Source of the DNA: Ecdyonurus torrentis
Taxonomy: Eukaryota > Arthropoda > Insecta > Ephemeroptera > Heptageniidae
NCBI GenBank assembly: GCA_949318235.1
Contig: CASGGR010000039.1
Coordinates: 868,001-932,000, forward strand
Length of the DNA: 64,000 nucleotides
Direction: 5' to 3'
The notes under the pieces are model-generated. The model searched no databases and was not told the origin of the DNA. It saw nothing but the letters and a program-made list of their open reading frames with translations. The translations under genes were made by a program, and so were the position numbers. Shown piece by piece: positions 26,401 to 38,259 of the stretch; within the stretch, counting starts at the first letter, position 1; each line of letters starts with the position of its first letter.

Positions 26401-27435
26401 TATGATTAAAAACATTCAATAACATTTGGTTCTTGAAATAGACACTTTGTTTCATGACTTGGTTTGGCTACATGATGAGTAAAAACTAAAGTTGTCAATA
26501 ACCCAAAAAGTATGCGTCGGAGCAAAAAAGTTCAAGATATCTTTTTTGTAGAGAATTGAAAAACCTATGTCATAAGTTAAATTTGATGTCTGTAGCATTC
26601 TTAGTTTTTGAGAAATCATCAAAACTAGTTTTAATCGTGTAAAAAGTATGATTAAAAACATTCAATAACATTTGGTTCTTGAAATAGACACTTTGTTTCA
26701 TGACTTGGTTTGGCTACATGATGAGTGAAAACTAAAGTTGTCAATAACCCAAAAAGTATGCGTCGGAGCAAAAAAGTTCAAGATATCTTTTTTGTAGAGA
26801 ATTGAAAAACCTATGTCATTAGTCAAATTTGATGTCTGTAGCATTCTTAGTTTTTGAGAAATCATCAAAACTAGTTTTAATCGTGTAAAAAGTATGATTA
26901 AAAACATTCAATAACATTTGGTTCTTGAAATAGACACTTTGTTTCATGACTTGGTTTGGCTACATGATGAGTGAAAACTAAAGTTGTCAATAACCCAAAA
27001 AGTATGCGTCGGAGCAAAAAAGTTCAAGATATCTTTTTTGTAGAGAATTGAAAAACCTATGTCATAAGTCAAACTTGATGTCTGTAGCATTCTTAGTTTT
27101 TGAGAAATCATCAAAAGTAGTCTTAATCGTGTAAAAAGTATGATTCAAAACATTCAATAACATTTGGTTCTTGAAATAGAAACTTTGTTTCATGACTTGG
27201 TTTGGCTACATGATGAGTGAAAACTAAAATTGTCAATAACCCAAAAAGTATGCGTCGAAGCAAAAAAGTTCAAGACATCTTTTTTGTAGAGAATTGAAAA
27301 ACCTATGATATAAGTCGAATTTGATGTCTGTAGCATTCTTAGTTTTTGAGAAATCATCAAAACTAGTTTTAATCGTGTAAAAAGTATGATTTTTATCATT
27401 CAATAACATTTGGTTCTTGAAATAGAAACTTTCTT
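23500..27435. repeat. Sixteen-unit higher-order repeat anchored by k-l-r-g (3936 bp)
   Basis: Order: k, l, r, g, s, w, u, f, a, x, g, h2, i, j, g, v. Unit x (25714) carries caaacttg and gtagtctt like g, but ends in gattaaaaac instead of gattcaaaac. It is followed directly by an ordinary g, so it looks like a recent g-derived duplicate. The 14-unit version to the right lacks x and replaces the final g, v with c. Confidence 0.84.
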
Positions 27436-30400
27436 TCATGACTTGGTTTGGCTACACGATGAGTGAAAACTTAAATTGTCAATAACCCAAAAAGTATGCG
27501 TCGGAGCAAAAAAGTTCAAGACATCTTTTTTGTAGAGACTTGAAAAACCTATGTTATAAGTCAAATTTGATGTCTGTAGCATTCTTAGTTTTTGAGCAAT
27601 CATCAAAACTAGTTTTAATCGTGTAAAAAGTATGAATAAAAACATTCAATAACATTTGGTTCTTGAAATAGACACTTTGTTTCATGACTTGGTTTGGCTA
27701 CATGATGAGTGAAAACTAAAGTTGTCAATAACCCAAAAAGTATGCGTCGGAGCAAAAAAGTTCAAGATATCTTTTTTGTAGAGAATTGAAAAACCTATGT
27801 CATTAGTCAAATTTGATGTCTGTAGCATTCTTAGTTTTTGAGCAATCATCAAAACTAGTTTTAATCGTGTAAAAAGTATGATTTTTATCATTCAATAACA
27901 TTTGGTTCTTGAAATAGAAACTTTGTTTCATGACTTGGTTTGGCTACATAATAAGTGAAAACTAAAATTGTCAATAACCCAAAAAGTATGCGTCGGAGCA
28001 AAAAAGTTTAAGACATCTTTTTTGTAGAGAATTAAAAAACCTATGTTATAAGTCAAATTTGATGTCTGTAGCATTCTTAGTTTTTGAGAAATCATCAAAA
28101 CTAGTTTTAATCGTGTAAAAAGTATGATTCAAAACATTCAATAACATTTGGTTCTTGAAATAGACACTTTGTTTCATGACTTGGTTTGGCTACATGATGA
28201 GTGAAAACTAAAGTTGTCAATAACCCAAAAAGTATGCGTCGGAGCAAAAAAGTTCAAGATATCTTTTTTGTAGAGAATTGAAAAACCTATGTCATAAGTC
28301 AAACTTGATGTCTGTAGCATTCTTAGTTTTTGAGAAATCATCAAAAGTAGTCTTAATCGTGTAAAAAGTATGATTCAAAACATTCAATAACATTTGGTTC
28401 TTGAAATAGAAACTTTGTTTCATGACTTGGTTTGGCTACATGATGAGTGAAAACTAAAATTGTCAATAACCCAAAAAGTATGCGTCGAAGCAAAAAAGTT
28501 CAAGACATCTTTTTTGTAGAGAATTGAAAAACCTATGATATAAGTCAAATTTGATGTCTGTAGCATTCTTAGTTTTTGAGAAATCATCAAAACTAGTTTT
28601 AATCGTGTAAAAAGTATGATTAAAAACATTCAATAACATTTGGTTCTTGAAATAGACACTTTGTTTCATGACTTGGTTTGGCTACATGATGAGTGAAAAC
28701 TAAAGTTGTCAATAACCCAAAAAGTATGCGTCGGAGCAAAAAAGTTCAAGATATCTTTTTTGTAGAGAATTGAAAAAACTATGTCATTAGTCAAATTTGA
28801 TGTCTGTAGCATTCTTAGTTTTTGAGCAATCATCAAAACTAGTTTTAATCGTGTAAAAAGTATGATTTTTATCATTCAATAACATTTGGTTCTTGAAATA
28901 GAAACTTTGTTTCATGACTTGGTTTGGCTACATAATAAGTGAAAACTAAAATTGTCAATAACCCAAAAAGTATGCGTCGAAGCAAAAAAGTTCAAGACAT
29001 CTTTTTTGTAGAGAATTGAAAAACCTATGTCATAAGTCAAATTTGATGTCTGTAGCATTCTTAGTTTTTGAGAAATCATCAAAACTAGTTTTAATCGTGT
29101 AAAAAGTATGATTCAAAACATTCAATAACATTTGGTTCTTGAAATAGAAACTTTGTTTCATGACTTGGTTTGGCTACATGATGAGTGAAAACTAAAATTG
29201 TCAATAACCCAAAAAGTATGCGTCGAAGCAAAAAAGTTCAAGACATCTTTTTTGTAGAGAATTGAAAAACCTATGTCATAAGTCAAATTTGATGTCTGTA
29301 GCATTCTTAGTTTTTGAGAAATCATCAAAACTAGTTTTAATCGTGTAAAAAGTATGATTAAAAACATTCAATAACATTTGGTTCTTGAAATAGACACTTT
29401 GTTTCATGACTTGGTTTGGCTACATGATGAGTGAAAACTAAAATTGTCAATAACCCAAAAAGTATGCGTCGGAGCAAAAAAGTTCAAGACATCTTTTTTG
29501 TAGAGACTTGAAAAACCTATGTTATAAGTCAAATTTGATGTCTGTAGCATTCTTAGTTTTTGAGAAATCATCAAAACTAGTTTTAATCGTGTAAAAAGTA
29601 TGATTAAAAACATTCAATAACATTTGGTTCTTGAAATAGACACTTTGTTTCATGACTTGGTTTGGCTACATGATGAGTGAAAACTAAAGTTGTCAATAAC
29701 CCAAAAAGTATGCGTCGGAGCAAAAAAGTTCAAGATATCTTTTTTGTAGAGAATTGAAAAACCTATGTCATAAGTCAAACTTGATGTCTGTAGCATTCTT
29801 AGTTTTTGAGAAATCATCAAAAGTAGTCTTAATCGTGTAAAAAGTATGATTCAAAACATTCAATAACATTTGGTTCTTGAAATAGAAACTTTGTTTCATG
29901 ACTTGGTTTGGCTACATGATGAGTGAAAACTAAAATTGTCAATAACCCAAAAAGTATGCGTCGAAGCAAAAAAGTTCAAGACATCTTTTTTGTAGAGAAT
30001 TGAAAAACCTATGATATAAGTCGAATTTAATGTCTGTAGCATTCTTAGTTTTTGAGAAATCATCAAAACTAGTTTTAATCGTGTAAAAAGTATGATTAAA
30101 AACATTCAATAACATTTGGTTCTTGAAATAGACACTTTGTTTCATGACTTGGTTTGGCTACATGATGAGTAAAAACTAAAGTTGTCAATAACCCAAAAAG
30201 TATGCGTCGGAGCAAAAAAGTTCAAGATATCTTTTTTGTAGAGAATTGAAAAACCTATGTCATAAGTTAAATTTGATGTCTGTAGCATTCTTAGTTTTTG
30301 AGAAATCATCAAAACTAGTTTTAATCGTGTAAAAAGTATGATTAAAAACATTCAATAACATTTGGTTCTTGAAATAGACACTTTGTTTCATGACTTGGTT

Positions 30401-30879
30401 TGGCTACATGATGAGTGAAAACTAAAGTTGTCAATAACCCAAAAAGTATGCGTCGGAGCAAAAAAGTTCAAGATATCTTTTTTGTAGAGAATTGAAAAAC
30501 CTATGTCATTAGTCAAATTTGATGTCTGTAGCATTCTTAGTTTTTGAGAAATCATCAAAACTAGTTTTAATCGTGTAAAAAGTATGATTAAAAACATTCA
30601 ATAACATTTGGTTCTTGAAATAGACACTTTGTTTCATGACTTGGTTTGGCTACATGATGAGTGAAAACTAAAGTTGTCAATAACCCAAAAAGTATGCGTC
30701 GGAGCAAAAAAGTTCAAGATATCTTTTTTGTAGAGAATTGAAAAACCTATGTCATAAGTCAAATTTGATGTCTGTAGCATTCTTAGTTTTTGAGAAATCA
30801 TCAAAACTAGTTTTAATCGTGTAAAAAGTATGATTTTTATCATTCAATAACATTTGGTTCTTGAAATAGAAACTTTCTT
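27436..30879. repeat. Fourteen-unit higher-order repeat anchored by k-l-r-g (3444 bp)
   Basis: Order: k, l, r, g, s, w, u, f, a, g, h2, i, j, c. The first nine units match the preceding 16-unit copy at an offset of 3936 bp. The rest differ by loss of the x unit and replacement of the last two units by c. Confidence 0.84.
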
Positions 30880-33800
30880 TCATGACTTGGTTTGGCTACA
30901 CGATGAGTGAAAACTTAAATTGTCAATAACCCAAAAAGTATGCGTCGGAGCAAAAAAGTTCAAGACATCTTTTTTGTAGAGACTTGAAAAACCTATGTTA
31001 TAAGTCAAATTTGATGTCTGTAGCATTCTTAGTTTTTGAGCAATCATCAAAACTAGTTTTAATCGTGTAAAAAGTATGAATAAAAACATTCAATAACATT
31101 TGGTTCTTGAAATAGACACTTTGTTTCATGACTTGGTTTGGCTACATGATGAGTGAAAACTAAAGTTGTCAATAACCCAAAAAGTATGCGTCGGAGCAAA
31201 AAAGTTCAAGATATCTTTTTTGTAGAGAATTGAAAAACCTATGTCATTAGTCAAATTTGATGTCTGTAGCATTCTTAGTTTTTGAGCAATCATCAAAACT
31301 AGTTTTAATCGTGTAAAAAGTATGATTTTTATCATTCAATAACATTTGGTTCTTGAAATAGAAACTTTGTTTCATGACTTGGTTTGGCTACATAATAAGT
31401 GAAAACTAAAATTGTCAATAACCCAAAAAGTATGCGTCGGAGCAAAAAAGTTTAAGACATCTTTTTTGTAGAGAATTAAAAAACCTATGTTATAAGTCAA
31501 ATTTGATGTCTGTAGCATTCTTAGTTTTTGAGAAATCATCAAAACTAGTTTTAATCGTGTAAAAAGTATGATTCAAAACATTCAATAACATTTGGTTCTT
31601 GAAATAGACACTTTGTTTCATGACTTGGTTTGGCTACATGATGAGTGAAAACTAAAGTTGTCAATAACCCAAAAAGTATGCGTCGGAGCAAAAAAGTTCA
31701 AGATATCTTTTTTGTAGAGAATTGAAAAACCTATGTCATAAGTCAAACTTGATGTCTGTAGCATTCTTAGTTTTTGAGAAATCATCAAAAGTAGTCTTAA
31801 TCGTGTAAAAAGTATGATTCAAAACATTCAATAACATTTGGTTCTTGAAATAGAAACTTTGTTTCATGACTTGGTTTGGCTACATGATGAGTGAAAACTA
31901 AAATTGTCAATAACCCAAAAAGTATGCGTCGAAGCAAAAAAGTTCAAGACATCTTTTTTGTAGAGAATTGAAAAACCTATGATATAAGTCAAATTTGATG
32001 TCTGTAGCATTCTTAGTTTTTGAGAAATCATCAAAACTAGTTTTAATCGTGTAAAAAGTATGATTAAAAACATTCAATAACATTTGGTTCTTGAAATAGA
32101 CACTTTGTTTCATGACTTGGTTTGGCTACATGATGAGTGAAAACTAAAGTTGTCAATAACCCAAAAAGTATGCGTCGGAGGAAAAAAGTTCAAGATATCT
32201 TTTTTGTAGAGAATTGAAAAAACTATGTCATTAGTCAAATTTGATGTCTGTAGCATTCTTAGTTTTTGAGCAATCATCAAAACTAGTTTTAATCGTGTAA
32301 AAAGTATGAATAAAAACATTCAATAACATTTGGTTCTTGAAATAGACACTTTGTTTCATGACTTGGTTTGGCTACATGATGAGTGAAAACTAAAGTTGTC
32401 AATAACCCAAAAAGTATGCGTCGGAGCAAAAAAGTTCAAGATATCTTTTTTGTAGAGAATTGAAAAACCTATGTCATTAGTCAAATTTGATGTTTGTAGC
32501 ATTCTTAGTTTTTGAGCAATCATCAAAACTAGTTTTAATCGTGTAAAAAGTATGATTTTTATCATTCAATAACATTTGGTTCTTGAAATAGAAACTTTGT
32601 TTCATGACTTGGTTTGGCTACATAATAAGTGAAAACTAAAATTGTCAATAACCCAAAAAGTATGCGTCGGAGCAAAAAAGTTTAAGACATCTTTTTTGTA
32701 GAGAATTAAAAAACCTATGTCATAAGTCAAACTTGATGTCTGTAGCATTCTTAGTTTTTGAGAAATCATCAAAAGTAGTCTTAATCGTGTAAAAAGTATG
32801 ATTCAAAACATTCAATAACATTTGGTTCTTGAAATAGAAACTTTGTTTCATGACTTGGTTTGGCTACATGATGAGTGAAAACTAAAATTGTCAATAACCC
32901 AAAAAGTATGCGTCGAAGCAAAAAAGTTCAAGACATCTTTTTTGTAGAGAATTGAAAAACCTATGATATAAGTCAAATTTGATGTCTGTAGCATTCTTAG
33001 TTTTTGAGAAATCATCAAAACTAGTTTTAATCGTGTAAAAAGTATGATTAAAAACATTCAATAACATTTGGTTCTTGAAATAGACACTTTGTTTCATGAC
33101 TTGGTTTGGCTACATGATGAGTGAAAACTAAAGTTGTCAATAACCCAAAAAGTATGCGTCGGAGCAAAAAAGTTCAAGATATCTTTTTTGTAGAGAATTG
33201 AAAAAACTATGTCATTAGTCAAATTTGATGTCTGTAGCATTCTTAGTTTTTGAGCAATCATCAAAACTAGTTTTAATCGTGTAAAAAGTATGATTTTTAT
33301 CATTCAATAACATTTGGTTCTTGAAATAGAAACTTTGTTTCATGACTTGGTTTGGCTACATAATAAGTGAAAACTAAAATTGTCAATAACCCAAAAAGTA
33401 TGCGTCGAAGCAAAAAAGTTCAAGACATCTTTTTTGTAGAGAATTGAAAAACCTATGTCATAAGTCAAATTTGATGTCTGTAGCATTCTTAGTTTTTGAG
33501 AAATCATCAAAACTAGTTTTAATCGTGTAAAAAGTATGATTCAAAACATTCAATAACATTTGGTTCTTGAAATAGACACTTTGTTTCATGACTTGGTTTG
33601 GCTACATGATGAGTGAAAACTAAAGTTGTCAATAACCCAAAAAGTATGCGTCGGAGCAAAAAAGTTCAAGATATCTTTTTTGTAGAGAATTGAAAAACCT
33701 ATGTCATAAGTCAAACTTGATGTCTGTAGCATTCTTAGTTTTTGAGAAATCATCAAAAGTAGTCTTAATCGTGTAAAAAGTATGATTCAAAACATTCAAT

Positions 33801-34815
33801 AACATTTGGTTCTTGAAATAGAAACTTTGTTTCATGACTTGGTTTGGCTACATGATGAGTGAAAACTAAAATTGTAAATAACCCAAAAAGTATGCGTCGA
33901 AGCAAAAAAGTTCAAGACATCTTTTTTGTAGAGAATTGAAAAACCTATGATATAAGTCAAATTTGATGTCTGTAGCATTCTTAGTTTTTGAGAAATCATC
34001 AAAACTAGTTTTAATCGTGTAAAAAGTATGATTAAAAACATTCAATAACATTTGGTTCTTGAAATAGACACTTTGTTTCATGACTTGGTTTGGCTACATG
34101 ATGAGTGAAAACTAAAGTTGTCAATAACCCAAAAAGTATGCGTCGGAGCAAAAAAGTTCAAGATATCTTTTTTGTAGAGAATTGAAAAAACTATGTCATT
34201 AGTCAAATTTGATGTCTGTAGCATTCTTAGTTTTTGAGCAATCATCAAAACTAGTTTTAATCGTGTAAAAAGTATGATTTTTATCATTCAATAACATTTG
34301 GTTCTTGAAATAGAAACTTTGTTTCATGACTTGGTTTGGCTACATAATAAGTGAAAACTAAAATTGTCAATAACCCAAAAAGTATGCGTCGAAGCAAAAA
34401 AGTTCAAGACATCTTTTTTGTAGAAAATTGAAAAACCTATGTCATAAGTCAAATTTGATGTCTGTAGCATTCTTAGTTTTTGAGAAATCATCAAAACTAG
34501 TTTTAATCGTGTAAAAAGTATGATTAAAAACATTCAATAACATTTGGTTCTTGAAATAGACACTTTGTTTCATGACTTGGTTTGGCTACATGATGAGTGA
34601 AAACTAAAGTTGTCAATAACCCAAAAAGTATGCGTCGGAGCAAAAAAGTTCAAGATATCTTTTTTGTAGAGAATTGAAAAACCTATGTCATAAGTCAAAT
34701 TTGATGTCTGTAGCATTCTTAGTTTTTGAGAAATCATCAAAACTAGTTTTAATCGTGTAAAAAGTATGATTTTTATCATTCAATAACATTTGGTTCTTGA
34801 AATAGAAACTTTCTT
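30880..34815. repeat. Rearranged sixteen-unit segment anchored by k-l-r-g (3936 bp)
   Basis: Order: k, l, r, g, s, y, l, z, s, w, u, g, s, w, aa, c. Unit y (32110) combines a w-like left part with a k-like ending gaataaaaac and has a private change, gtcggagg. Unit z (32602) is r-like on the left and g-like on the right. A private change, attgtaaataa, lies in the s unit at 33832. Triple use of s and double use of w suggest internal partial duplications within the segment. Confidence 0.8.
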
Positions 34816-37800
34816 TCATGACTTGGTTTGGCTACACGATGAGTGAAAACTTAAATTGTCAATAACCCAAAAAGTATGCGTCGGAGCAAAAAAGTTCAAG
34901 ACATCTTTTTTGTAGAGACTTGAAAAACCTATGTTATAAGTCAAATTTGATGTCTGTAGCATTCTTAATTTTTGAGCAATCATCAAAACTAGTTTTAATC
35001 GTGTAAAAAGTATGAATAAAAACATTCAATAACATTTGGTTCTTGAAATAGACACTTTGTTTCATGACTTGGTTTGGCTACATGATGAGTGAAAACTAAA
35101 GTTGTCAATAACCCAAAAAGTATGCGTCGGAGCAAAAAAGTTCAAGATATCTTTTTTGTAGAGAATTGAAAAACCTATGTCATTAGTCAAATTTGATGTC
35201 TGTAGCATTCTTAGTTTTTGAGCAATCATCAAAACTAGTTTTAATCGTGTAAAAAGTATGATTTTTATCATTCAATAACATTTGGTTCTTGAAATAGAAA
35301 CTTTGTTTCATGACTTGGTTTGGCTACATAATAAGTGAAAACTAAAATTGTCAATAACCCAAAAAGTATGCGTCGGAGCAAAAAAGTTTAAGACATCTTT
35401 TTTGTAGAGAATTAAAAAACCTATGTTATAAGTCAAATTTGATGTCTGTAGCATTCTTAGTTTTTGAGAAATCATCAAAACTAGTTTTAATCGTGTAAAA
35501 AGTATGATTCAAAACATTCAATAACATTTGGTTCTTGAAATAGACACTTTGTTTCATGACTTGGTTTGGCTACATGATGAGTGAAAACTAAAGTTGTCAA
35601 TAACCCAAAAAGTATGCGTCGGAGCAAAAAAGTTCAAGATATCTTTTTTGTAGAGAATTGAAAAACCTATGTCATAAGTCAAACTTGATGTCTGTAGCAT
35701 TCTTAGTTTTTGAGAAATCATCAAAAGTAGTCTTAATCGTGTAAAAAGTATGATTCAAAACATTCAATAACATTTGGTTCTTGAAATAGAAACTTTGTTT
35801 CATGACTTGGTTTGGCTACATGATGAGTGAAAACTAAAATTGTCAATAACCCAAAAAGTATGCGTCGGAGCAAAAAAGTTCAAGATATCTTTTTTGTAGA
35901 GAATTGAAAAACCTATGTCATAAGTCAAACTTGATGTCTGTAGCATTCTTAGTTTTTGAGAAATCATCAAAACTAGTTTTAATCGTGTAAAAAGTATGAT
36001 TAAAAACATTCAATAACATTTGGTTCTTGAAATAGACACTTTGTTTCATGACTTGGTTTGGCTACATGATGAGTGAAAACTAAAATTGTCAATAACCCAA
36101 AAAGTATGCGTCGGAGCAAAAAAGTTCAAGACATCTTTTTTGTAGAGACTTGAAAAACCTATGTTATAAGTCAAATTTGATGTCTGTAGCATTCTTAGTT
36201 TTTGAGAAATCATCAAAACTAGTTTTAATCGTGTAAAAAGTATGATTAAAAACATTCAATAACATTTGGTTCTTGAAATAGACACTTTGTTTCATGACTT
36301 GGTTTGGCTACATGATGAGTGAAAACTAAAGTTGTCAATAACCCAAAAAGTATGCGTCGGAGCAAAAAAGTTCAAGATATCTTTTTTGTAGAGAATTGAA
36401 AAACCTATGTCATAAGTCAAACTTGATGTCTGTAGCATTCTTAGTTTTTGAGAAATCATCAAAACTAGTTTTAATCGTGTAAAAAGTATGATTAAAAACA
36501 TTCAATAACATTTGGTTCTTGAAATAGACACTTTGTTTCATGACTTGGTTTGGCTACATGATGAGTGAAAACTAAAGTTGTCAATAACCCAAAAAGTATG
36601 CGTCGGAGCAAAAAAGTTCAAGATATCTTTTTTGTAGAGAATTGAAAAAACTATGTCATTAGTCAAATTTGATGTCTGTAGCATTCTTAGTTTTTGAGCA
36701 ATCATCAAAACTAGTTTTAATCGTGTAAAAAGTATGATTTTTATCATTCAATAACATTTGGTTCTTGAAATAGAAACTTTGTTTCATGACTTGGTTTGGC
36801 TACATAATAAGTGAAAACTAAAATTGTCAATAACCCAAAAAGTATGCGTCGAAGCAAAAAAGTTCAAGACATCTTTTTTGTAGAGAATTAAAAAACCTAT
36901 GTCATAAGTCAAATTTGATGTCTGTAGCATTCTTAGTTTTTGAGAAATCATCAAAACTAGTTTTAATCGTGTAAAAAGTATGATTAAAAACATTCAATAA
37001 CATTTGGTTCTTGAAATAGACACTTTGTTTCATGACTTGGTTTGGCTACATGATGAGTGAAAACTAAAGTTGTCAATAACCCAAAAAGTATGCGTCGGAG
37101 CAAAAAAGTTCAAGATATCTTTTTTGTAGAGAATTGAAAAACCTATGTCATAAGTCAAATTTGATGTCTGTAGCATTCTTAGTTTTTGAGAAATCATCAA
37201 AACTAGTTTTAATCGTGTAAAAAGTATGATTTTTATCATTCAATAACATTTGGTTCTTGAAATAGAAACTTTCTTTCATGACTTGGTTTGGCTACACGAT
37301 GAGTGAAAACTTAAATTGTCAATAACCCAAAAAGTATGCGTCGGAGCAAAAAAGTTCAAGACATCTTTTTTGTAGAGACTTGAAAAACCTATGTTATAAG
37401 TCAAATTTGATGTCTGTAGCATTCTTAGTTTTTGAGAAATCATCAAAACTAGTTTTAATCGTGTAAAAAGTATGATTAAAAACATTCAATAACATTTGGT
37501 TCTTGAAATAGACACTTTGTTTCATGACTTGGTTTGGCTACATGATGAGTGAAAACTAAAGTTGTCAATAACCCAAAAAGTATGCGTCGGAGCAAAAAAG
37601 TTCAAGATATCTTTTTTGTAGAGAATTGAAAAAACTATGTCATTAGTCAAATTTGATGTCTGTAGCATTCTTAGTTTTTGAGCAATCATCAAAACTAGTT
37701 TTAATCGTGTAAAAAGTATGATTTTTATCATTCAATAACATTTGGTTCTTGAAATAGAAACTTTGTTTCATGACTTGGTTTGGCTACATAATAAGTGAAA

Positions 37801-38259
37801 ACTAAAATTGTCAATAACCCAAAAAGTATGCGTCGAAGCAAAAAAGTTCAAGACATCTTTTTTGTAGAAAATTGAAAAACCTATGTCATAAGTCAAATTT
37901 GATGTCTGTAGCATTCTTAGTTTTTGAGAAATCATCAAAACTAGTTTTAATCGTGTAAAAAGTATGATTAAAAACATTCAATAACATTTGGTTCTTGAAA
38001 TAGACACTTTGTTTCATGACTTGGTTTGGCTACATGATGAGTGAAAACTAAAGTTGTCAATAACCCAAAAAGTATGCGTCGGAGCAAAAAAGTTCAAGAT
38101 ATCTTTTTTGTAGAGAATTGAAAAACCTATGTCATAAGTCAAATTTGATGTCTGTAGCATTCTTAGTTTTTGAGAAATCATCAAAACTAGTTTTAATCGT
38201 GTAAAAAGTATGATTTTTATCATTCAATAACATTTGGTTCTTGAAATAGAAACTTTCTT
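34816..38259. repeat. Fourteen-unit higher-order repeat, bb/w/cc type, copy 1 (3444 bp)
   Basis: Order: k, l, r, g, bb, a, bb, w, cc, c, k2, w, aa, c. The k unit carries a rare change, cttaattttt, at 34968 that recurs at 38412, exactly 3444 bp later. The preceding aa unit has tagaaaattg at 34425, which recurs at 37869, again 3444 bp later. These shared private changes show true segmental duplication. Confidence 0.9.
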